From positions 1 through 5,316 of the forward strand of contig CAYZSE010000169.1 in the NCBI GenBank assembly GCA_964481035.1: a DNA stretch of 5,316 nt. The letters are read 5' to 3'. Shown in pieces: positions 1 to 4,517 of this stretch. A program made the position numbers and the translations under genes. The notes below the pieces were generated by a model. That model did not search any database and was not told the DNA's origin. It was given only the letters and a program-made list of their open reading frames with translations. Positions within the stretch are counted from its first letter, which is position 1, and each line of letters begins with the position of its first letter. The DNA is from JAAAPF01 sp964481035 (GTDB lineage Bacteria; Pseudomonadota; Alphaproteobacteria; Geminicoccales; Geminicoccaceae).

Positions 1-94
1 AGAGCAAGCATCTCGACCGCGCGGTCTGGAGAGGCGATCGGGTCGGCGGGGTTATTCGCCAGGGCCGTTGTCGCGCGCAGCTACACCCCGGTTC

Positions 95-1054
95 CTACTG
101 CAAGGGTCCGAGCCGATCACGCACGGGCGGCTGGCTTGCGTGCAGGATGAGGCCGTTGCCTGTGTACCCGATGCGAGCCGTGACGTACTGCGACAGAACG
201 AGCGCAAGCGTGTGACGGAAGACCTCGCGGAACTTGCGCTCGCGCCGGTAGCCGGCGCCGAACTGGTCGTGCAGCGCGTCCCACGACACGAGCTGCGGTC
301 GTCGCGGGTCGATGCGATGCAGACGCTGGGCGAGCCAGGCGTAGACGTCGAGCGCCATGGCGCTGTGCGAGAGTGCGGCGATGGCGCGCTCGTCGAGCGG
401 GATCGCATGCGCGCGGAGGCTCGCGAAGTAGCCGGACGACAGCCGCACCGTCGTGGGCCAAGGACGGCGCCCGCCGCGGTCGTCATGCACCCAGAGGTCC
501 AGGCCGCCGACGATGTGCGCGTTGAGCTGCGCGGCGTGGGTGTCGTCGAGGGCGAGCGCCAAGCGGACCTGGGCCGCCGCCAGCCGCGCAAGCTGGTCGC
601 GAACGCGACGGATGTTCAGGCCCTTGGACGCCAGACCGAGGCGACGGACGAAGGCCGTGAGGCTCCGTTCGACGTCGATCTCGGGCGAGCCCGTGCGCAA
701 CGCCTCGGCGTTGAGGTGGGTGAGGATCAGGCGCGGCTTCGGGCCGTAGGGCAGGCCGAGCTCCAGCCAACACCCCGAACGCGGATCGAGGACGTGGCCG
801 GCCTCGATGAGGCACGCCACCTGGCCCTGCCGGCGCAGCCAGCGGCGGGTGCCGGGGCCCGGATCGCGGTAGGGCAGCGCGATCTGGCAGAAGACGGTGT
901 GCTGGAAGAGCAGACGGTCGGGCGCCTCGCGCGCGATCGCCAGAGCACCACGCCGCAACCGTTCGACGACCCGGCTGCCGCTGCCGTCGCACGGATCGCC
1001 GGACAGCGGGCGCGCACCGTCGCCGGCGCCGCCCGGATGGGAGCGCGCTCGCAT
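95..1054 (-). CDS. repA: Plasmid replication initiator protein, RepA_C family
   Basis: This 319-residue protein reads as the plasmid-encoded RepA family (RepA_C) found on many alphaproteobacterial plasmids. These proteins are thought to start plasmid replication by binding the origin. Family-like blocks run through the sequence: FCQIALPYRDPG (55-66), LPYGPKPRLILTHLNAEALR (101-120), SLTAFVRRLGL (131-141), DQLARL (153-158), and the long block from IPLDERAIAALSHSAMALD (218-236) into YAWLAQRLHRI (238-248). VFRHTLALVLSQY (278-290) lies near the end. The frame stays open upstream to 1249, but that part overlaps the FlhC-like gene in poor-quality sequence, so I chose the ATG at 1054, 28 bases after the flhC stop. 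No clear Shine-Dalgarno sequence precedes it. A 10-base palindrome (TCGACGTCGA, 1059-1068) lies in the leader. repA has no obvious promoter of its own and appears to be the last gene of the transglycosylase-flhD-flhC operon. I saw no iteron array in the window. The family call is confident; the exact start is less so. Confidence 0.88.
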   Translation of the reverse strand: MRARSHPGGAGDGARPLSGDPCDGSGSRVVERLRRGALAIAREAPDRLLFQHTVFCQIALPYRDPGPGTRRWLRRQGQVACLIEAGHVLDPRSGCWLELGLPYGPKPRLILTHLNAEALRTGSPEIDVERSLTAFVRRLGLASKGLNIRRVRDQLARLAAAQVRLALALDDTHAAQLNAHIVGGLDLWVHDDRGGRRPWPTTVRLSSGYFASLRAHAIPLDERAIAALSHSAMALDVYAWLAQRLHRIDPRRPQLVSWDALHDQFGAGYRRERKFREVFRHTLALVLSQYVTARIGYTGNGLILHASQPPVRDRLGPLQ

Positions 1055-1082
1055 GGGTTCGACGTCGACGACGGGCCGCGGT

Positions 1083-1637
1083 TCAGACGCGATCGCGCGC
1101 CGCGGTCGTCGTCGGCGGCAGGGTGCGGGCGCACTCGGCCAAGCGCCGCGTGTACCATCGGTACGGACAGGGCGGGCGGTCCTCCTCCGGCTGGACGAAC
1201 TGGTAGAACACCGTGCCCCAGCAGGCGCAGGCGTGGCGGCGGATCGCACCGGCGCGGAACGCGGTCAGCAGCTGGTAGCAGTCCGAGATCGAGAGGCCGC
1301 GCTTGCCCCGCGCGATCCGTTTCTGCCGCAGGGACTGGGCGTAGAGATCGTAGACCTGGACCAGGCCTTGTGCGGTGACCGGCCGTTCGCGGGGGCGGAT
1401 GGCACGGTCGGCGATGTGCAGGAACGCGCTCGCGTGCAGCGCATCGACCGCCATGATGCCGGCGGCGGTGCGCATGGGTCCGCTCGGCGGCGGCGTGCAG
1501 GAGAAGCTGCGCCAATAGTGCCGGAGCGAACGGGGCGAGATGCCGGTGAGCCGGGCCACGTCCTTGACCCGCGCGCCGCGTTCGACGAGGGCCCGGATCT
1601 CGGGCTCGGCCTGCAGGATGCTGCGCCGGCACATCAC
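1083..1637 (-). CDS. FlhC-like transcriptional activator subunit (SetC/AcaC-type candidate)
   Basis: This 184-residue protein aligns by eye with FlhC along most of its length. The helix-turn-helix-like segment LVERGARVKDVARLTGIS (17-34) matches E. coli LITLGARLQMLESETQLS. It is followed by a TPPPSG motif (48-53; PPPKG in FlhC) and HASAF (68-72; HASMF in FlhC). FlhC pairs with FlhD to form a heteromeric DNA-binding activator that recruits RNA polymerase. The C-terminal zinc site is degenerate. At the positions of the four FlhC cysteines this protein has C137, W140, C157 and R160, with an extra C139. The gene starts at GTG 1637 or, more likely, ATG 1634; the flhD stop and this ATG share a base (TGATG), which implies translational coupling. 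Downstream is repA. With conjugation genes nearby and no flagellar genes, a role like SetC or AcaC, activating transfer, is more likely than flagellar control. That role is an inference. Confidence 0.85.
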   Translation of the reverse strand: MMCRRSILQAEPEIRALVERGARVKDVARLTGISPRSLRHYWRSFSCTPPPSGPMRTAAGIMAVDALHASAFLHIADRAIRPRERPVTAQGLVQVYDLYAQSLRQKRIARGKRGLSISDCYQLLTAFRAGAIRRHACACWGTVFYQFVQPEEDRPPCPYRWYTRRLAECARTLPPTTTAARDRV

Positions 1638-1903
1638 CCGACGTCCTGCGGGAGACGGAGAAGCATCGACGTTTGCGCCTCCACGGGCATCGGTCGTGCA
1701 AGGACGACGCCGAGATTGGGCAACGGGGCGGCGAGGACGAAGGGCAAGTGCGCCAGATCACGCAAGCGGTTGCCCGACACCTGGCGCAGCGCGGCGACGG
1801 TCACCGGATCGACGTGGCACGCGAACGCAGCCGTGGCGGGATCGGCGAGCGCGAGACTTTTCAACGTGTTGAGATAGAAAAGGTTCAGATCGGCGTGCAT
1901 CAT
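1634..1903 (-). CDS. FlhD-like activator subunit (SetD/AcaD-type candidate)
   Basis: This 89-residue protein resembles the N-terminal two thirds of FlhD. DLNLFYLNTLKSLALADPAT (5-24) matches E. coli [20 protein letters not shown], and ATAAFACHVDPVTVAALRQV (23-42) matches the next FlhD helix region. FlhD forms dimers that complex with FlhC and help shape DNA binding. The protein is shorter than E. coli FlhD (about 116-119 residues) and lacks a cysteine where FlhD Cys65 makes its inter-subunit disulfide; its only cysteine is C29. The start is ATG 1903 or the adjacent ATG 1900. A GGGAG sequence 7 bases upstream supports 1903. The gene overlaps the transglycosylase stop by ATGA and the FlhC-like start by TGATG, so the pair should be made together. 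The next gene being FlhC-like greatly strengthens the call, which would be weak from this small protein alone. Confidence 0.78.
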   Translation of the reverse strand: MMHADLNLFYLNTLKSLALADPATAAFACHVDPVTVAALRQVSGNRLRDLAHLPFVLAAPLPNLGVVLARPMPVEAQTSMLLRLPQDVG

Positions 1904-2445
1904 CGGGGTTCTCCCAACGAGCGCAGCCCCTCCAGGAAGGCGAGCACGGTTCGGGCGTAGCGCTCGGCGCGCCAGCGCGTGTTGCTGTGGTAGCAGCCGA
2001 TTCCGGCCGCGAGATCGTCGTGACGGTCGAGGCAGTCACGCAGCACCCGCGCCCCGACGTCGAGATTGGTCTCGAAGTCGCTGAGCGCTTCCATCGAGAC
2101 GACCTTGTCCATGTGGAAGCCCGTGTTGACCTGCATCGGGCCCACGTCGATGCGGTCGCCCGGGCGTTTCCCCTGGAGTTCGGCGAGCAGCTGCGCGTGA
2201 GTGTCGAAGACGAGCGCACCGGATCCTGGAACGTGCAGCGTCCAGGGCCAGGGCTGCATGAGCCCGGGTGCGGTCCGCCGGCCGCTCTCGGTCAGCGCGA
2301 TCGCGTAGAGCAGGCGCGGATCGTCGATGCCGTGGCGTTCGGCCGCGCGCGCCCAGGCGGTGCCTTCGAGCTCGAGAGCAGAGGCGTGCTGGACGGCGAT
2401 CCAGGGCGCGATAGCAAGGACAAACAGGAGCTTGGACCGCTTCAT
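1900..2445 (-). CDS. Exported lytic transglycosylase (SLT / lysozyme-like fold)
   Basis: This 181-residue protein has an N-terminal signal peptide: KRSK, then a hydrophobic stretch (6-18), with probable cleavage after the ASA at 21-23. It then shows the marks of family-1 lytic transglycosylases, which cut peptidoglycan glycan strands in the periplasm. The likely catalytic glutamate is E53 in ALTESG. The GPMQVN motif is at 102-107, and a GIGCYHSNT segment (148-156) sits where these enzymes usually carry an AYN-type motif. C138 and C151 could form a disulfide. The PWPWTL segment (65-70) resembles transglycosylases of conjugative elements as I recall them. The start at 2445 is fixed by AGGAGG at 2460-2455, 9 bases upstream; longer forms of the frame would lose the signal peptide. 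It is the first gene of the operon and overlaps flhD by ATGA. Its probable job is to open the cell wall locally for the transfer apparatus, although it lies outside the tra operon. Confidence 0.87.
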   Translation of the reverse strand: MKRSKLLFVLAIAPWIAVQHASALELEGTAWARAAERHGIDDPRLLYAIALTESGRRTAPGLMQPWPWTLHVPGSGALVFDTHAQLLAELQGKRPGDRIDVGPMQVNTGFHMDKVVSMEALSDFETNLDVGARVLRDCLDRHDDLAAGIGCYHSNTRWRAERYARTVLAFLEGLRSLGEPR

Positions 2446-2478
2446 GTCGGTACCCCTCCTCACAAGGCTAATGCCAAT

Positions 2479-2507
2479 ATTTGTTTGTAGAATAGGCGAA
2501 GTGTCAA
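2479..2507 (-). promoter_or_regulatory. Putative sigma70-type promoter of the transglycosylase-flhDC-repA operon
   Basis: On the minus strand an exact TTGACA (2507-2502) lies in a short A/T-rich island in otherwise GC-rich DNA. It overlaps the stop codon of the upstream gene. A 17-base spacer leads to ACAAAT (2484-2479), a poor -10 match (3 of 6). The A/T-rich AAATATT just downstream offers alternatives with longer spacing. The transglycosylase Shine-Dalgarno sequence and start follow about 20-40 bases later. The -35 is convincing and the -10 is uncertain. Confidence 0.55.
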
Positions 2508-2893
2508 TCTTCGGTTGTGCACTGCGATACGACTTCGCGCGATTGCTCGGACCAGATGCTGACTTCGCGAGGCTCGTCCACGCCGAAGGAGGAGCGATCC
2601 CGGCCGGGCACCTCGCCGCGAAGCACGATGCGGGGGTTGAGCCAGAGCGAGCTGTTGCGTCCGCAAAGGGGACCTGGCTCCACGATGCCCATGTCGAGGG
2701 GCTTGCCCAGGGTCTTGGACGAGCGCGGCGGGCCGAGCTGGAGGTCAACGCTGGCCACCTGCATCGTCACGCACCGGAAGTGTTCGGTGTCGAGCCGGCT
2801 GAGCAGGTAGCGCCGCAACCTGATCCTCGAGAGTGTGAGGTGAGGTGTGGCGGTCCCGCGCGAGAAGCGCGGATGGTGGGTGTCCTTCATCAT
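2504..2893 (-). CDS. Protein of unknown function, possibly the 3' part of a frameshifted gene
   Basis: This frame encodes up to 129 residues, and I do not recognise the family. Third codon positions are strongly G/C from the first codons to the stop: about 40 of the first 45 end in G or C, against about half in the competing frame. This is therefore the coding frame from about 2893 onward. The sequence looks soluble, with an arginine-rich patch (RIRLRRYLLSRL, 23-34), then TMQVASVDLQLG (43-54) and an acidic C-terminus; it shows no signal peptide, membrane segment or known motif. The first possible start is ATGATG at 2893, which has no Shine-Dalgarno sequence and lies well inside the upstream gene. 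A later ATG at 2764 would cut the overlap to about 20 bases but also lacks a ribosome site. Either this is a separate gene with a large overlap, or it is the C-terminal part of the gene starting at 3434. Its stop sits inside the -35 box of the next promoter. Confidence 0.6.
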   Translation of the reverse strand: MMKDTHHPRFSRGTATPHLTLSRIRLRRYLLSRLDTEHFRCVTMQVASVDLQLGPPRSSKTLGKPLDMGIVEPGPLCGRNSSLWLNPRIVLRGEVPGRDRSSFGVDEPREVSIWSEQSREVVSQCTTED

Positions 2894-3434
2894 CGAACAG
2901 GCCGGGTGCCGGACCGCTCGTGTTCAGGATGCTCACCACGATGGTCCAACGCTGGCCGCAGGCGACCATGGCGCAGACCCGAAAGCAACGGACGGTGCGG
3001 GACGGCTGCCGATAGAGCCAGGGCAAGAGCGGCACGCCGTCCTGCGCCGTCCATGTCACCCCCTCGTCGCTTTCGACCTTGATTTGCTCCAGATGATGCG
3101 CGGCGACCTCGAGGGCGGCAAGCAGTCCCTCGACGGCAGGCGCGTCACCCTCGCAGGGCTCGACGGCGGCGGCCCGCGCGATGCCGGTGTCGAGCGCATC
3201 GAAGAGGACCGGTCGCCCGGTCGCCCGGTCGACGAGACCGTCGGGGAGCCAGACGAAGAGCTGGAGATAGGCCTCCTGGACGAACGCGCGCGTGGTCGCC
3301 GGCTGGACCGGGGCGAGGCACAGATGGGCTACGAGGGGATGGTCCTGGCGCTGCCGCCAATAACGGATGGCGGCCCGGCTCGGGGTGGTCGACGGCAGGA
3401 GCGCGTAGCGGCTGGTCGGTGGTCGCGGCATCAT
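2745..3434 (-). CDS. Protein of unknown function; 3' end probably out of frame
   Basis: The frame gives 229 residues and I do not recognise the family. The start ATG 3434 (tandem ATGATG) has GGAGGA at 3450-3445, 10 bases upstream. The first 180 residues look like a real soluble protein: RAAIRYWRQRQ (20-30), FVQEAYLQLFVWLPDGLVDR (51-70), an alanine/leucine helix (100-113), then LLPWLYRQPSRTVRCF (136-151) and WTIVVSIL (163-170). There is a cysteine cluster at C150, C154 and C159. From about residue 181 the codons stop looking coding: roughly half end in A or T, while the frame used by the 2893-2504 gene becomes strongly G/C-ending. So the tail from about 2893 to 2745 is probably not the native C-terminus. 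The same frame is also open and coding-like upstream to about 3582, where GTG 3530 is an alternative start without a Shine-Dalgarno sequence. It transcribes away from traL. Confidence 0.6.
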   Translation of the reverse strand: MMPRPPTSRYALLPSTTPSRAAIRYWRQRQDHPLVAHLCLAPVQPATTRAFVQEAYLQLFVWLPDGLVDRATGRPVLFDALDTGIARAAAVEPCEGDAPAVEGLLAALEVAAHHLEQIKVESDEGVTWTAQDGVPLLPWLYRQPSRTVRCFRVCAMVACGQRWTIVVSILNTSGPAPGLFDDEGHPPSALLARDRHTSPHTLEDQVAALPAQPARHRTLPVRDDAGGQR

Positions 3435-3799
3435 GGCGATCCTGTCCTCCACGGGGCCGGCGGCGTCGCCGGCTGATGCTTTCGTCGAGCGGATCGTGCG
3501 GTGGGTGCGCCCGCCGTTCCAGGTCCGCACGGTGACATGGGCCCGTGGATGAAGCCGCCGGATTGCCGCCAGCAGCGTCGGGCATCAAAAGCGGCGGAAT
3601 GGTTGGCCTTCGAGTTCGGGCCGATGCCGGCATGAAATGCGCCGATCGATGACGGGCCTGTTTTGATCGTACTTCGGTCTGACCGGAACGACTTGGCCGA
3701 GGAAGTCAAGAGGCGCATGGTTACAGGATTTGGTGCCGTGCGGCTGGTGCTTTTCCGCAGGATTCACGCAGGCTGGAGCGACTTCCGTTGGAGGTCGCG
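3435..3799. promoter_or_regulatory. Divergent control region between the unknown gene and traL
   Basis: This stretch separates the minus-strand gene starting at 3434 from traL at 3800 and must carry the tra operon promoter. I see no good -35/-10 pair facing traL. The best pairing, TTGGCC with CATGGT at about 17 bases, is weak, as would be expected of an activator-dependent promoter. Two inverted copies of ATCAAAA (3584-3590, and its reverse complement at 3661-3667) flank a 10-base palindrome, ATGCCGGCAT (3624-3633). These are candidate binding sites only. The part from 3435 to about 3582 may be coding on the minus strand. No pilin gene is visible upstream of traL. Confidence 0.4.
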
Positions 3800-4030
3800 A
3801 TGAGCACCTTGCCGCTGCCGCGGGCGATCGACGATCCGCCCTACATCCTGCTCTTTCGCCTCGACGACCTGGCGCCGGCGGCGGCGGTGATCGTCGCTGG
3901 CTATCTGGCCGACGCGCTGCTGCCCTCGCTGCTGGTCGCGGTCGCAGCGGCCTGGCTCTACCAGCGCCTGCGCGCCGGGCGGCCCGAGGGGTTCGTGCAG
4001 CACTGGCTCTGGTTCTGGGGGCTCTACCCG
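3800..4030 (+). CDS. traL: F-type conjugation pilus assembly protein TraL (3' end lost in gap)
   Basis: Seventy-seven codons are visible before the run of N. The protein opens with the typical TraL start, a short PLPRAIDDP segment (5-13), then ILLFRLDDLAP (16-26). A hydrophobic span follows (about 27-52), ending in AWLYQRLRAGRPEGF (51-65) and HWLWFWGLYP (68-77), which match the TraL pattern of a membrane protein with a charged loop. TraL is a small inner-membrane part of the F-type type IV secretion machinery, needed for pilus assembly. The family is usually about 90-105 residues, so only a short tail is missing. The ATG at 3800 has GGAGG at 3790-3794, 5 bases upstream. It heads the traL-traE-traK order found in F and SXT-like systems. 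The start of the protein is well supported; the end cannot be placed. Confidence 0.85.
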
Positions 4031-4130
4031 NNNNNNNNNNNNNNNNNNNNNNNNNNNNNNNNNNNNNNNNNNNNNNNNNNNNNNNNNNNNNNNNNNNNNN
4101 NNNNNNNNNNNNNNNNNNNNNNNNNNNNNN
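4031..4130. other. Assembly gap (100 N)
   Basis: Exactly 100 unknown bases lie between traL and traE. Such a round number usually marks a scaffold join of unknown length. The missing end of TraL and the roughly 60 missing N-terminal residues of TraE together need about 220 bases or more, so the real distance is probably longer than drawn. Confidence 0.95.
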
Positions 4131-4517
4131 TACCACCAGGCGATCGCCCTCTACCTCGCCGACACCCTCGGCAACGTCCGCCCGGAGACGGTGGCCTTCA
4201 AGCAGGAGGTGCTGGGGCGCTACGTCGAGCCGACGCTCTACGGCGACCTGATGGCGCGCATGGAAGAGGAGCGGGACCGCTTGAAGGCCGATCAGGTCTC
4301 GATCGGCTTCGAGGCCAGGAGCACCACCTACGACGAGGCTACCGGCCGGACCTTCGTCACCGGCACCTCGACGGTCAGGAGCGTGACGGGCGCCAAGCGC
4401 ACCGAGACCCGCACCTACGAGTTCGAGATCCGCGTCAGCGGCTGGTGGCCGCTGGTGCATCACCTCCGCACCTATGCCGGCCCGCCGCAGGTCGGTGCTA
4501 TGGCGGGGGCGAGCTGA
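4131..4517 (+). CDS. traE: F-type conjugation protein TraE (5' end lost in gap)
   Basis: The visible 128 residues run from the gap to the stop and match the C-terminal two thirds of TraE. Segments include LADTLGNVRPETVAFKQEVL (9-28), YVEPTLYGDLMARMEEERDR (31-50), then a beta-rich part with TGRTFVTGTSTVRSVTGAKR (71-90), TRTYEFEIRV (93-102) and HLRTYAGPP (111-119). TraE is an inner-membrane-anchored protein of the F-type secretion apparatus, similar to VirB8. Its N-terminal membrane helix would lie in the missing part. Full-length family members are about 190-200 residues. The frame has a GTG at 4191, but it is internal to the conserved region and not the true start. The stop shares a base with the traK start (TGATG), so the two are coupled. 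Confidence 0.88.
   Translation, partial: YHQAIALYLADTLGNVRPETVAFKQEVLGRYVEPTLYGDLMARMEEERDRLKADQVSIGFEARSTTYDEATGRTFVTGTSTVRSVTGAKRTETRTYEFEIRVSGWWPLVHHLRTYAGPPQVGAMAGAS

Noticed and set aside
15..26. Perfect 12-base palindrome GACCGCGCGGTC downstream of repA
   Set aside because: It has no loop and no following T-run, so it is not a convincing terminator; such short GC palindromes are expected in DNA of this composition.
68..1378. Very long plus-strand open frame (436 codons) across the repA/flhC region
   Set aside because: It is the reverse shadow of repA and the FlhC-like gene. Its protein is arginine/alanine-rich with no recognisable family, while the minus strand shows clear RepA and FlhC motifs.
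897..1877. Long plus-strand open frame over flhD/flhC
   Set aside because: It lies antisense to well-supported genes, has low-complexity composition, and has no ribosome site or family resemblance.
1083..1903. Chromosomal flagellar flhDC operon
   Set aside because: The neighbours are repA, a transglycosylase and conjugation genes with no flagellar or chemotaxis genes, and both proteins diverge from classical FlhD/FlhC in length and cysteines.
3431..3718. Minus-strand ORF of 95 residues whose stop overlaps the ATG at 3434
   Set aside because: The ATGA overlap looks like an operon junction, but over its last third its codons look less coding than the frame of the 3434 gene, and no family is recognisable.
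3585..3767. Small minus-strand ORF (60 residues from GTG 3767) ending in TGATG next to an ATG at 3585
   Set aside because: The stop-start overlap and readable sequence were tempting, but it has no Shine-Dalgarno sequence, only moderate third-position G/C, no recognised family, and it sits in the expected tra promoter region.
3730..4251. Plus-strand open frame spanning the N run
   Set aside because: It is read through the gap in a different frame from TraL and TraE, both of which are recognisable in their own frames; the apparent continuity across N is meaningless.
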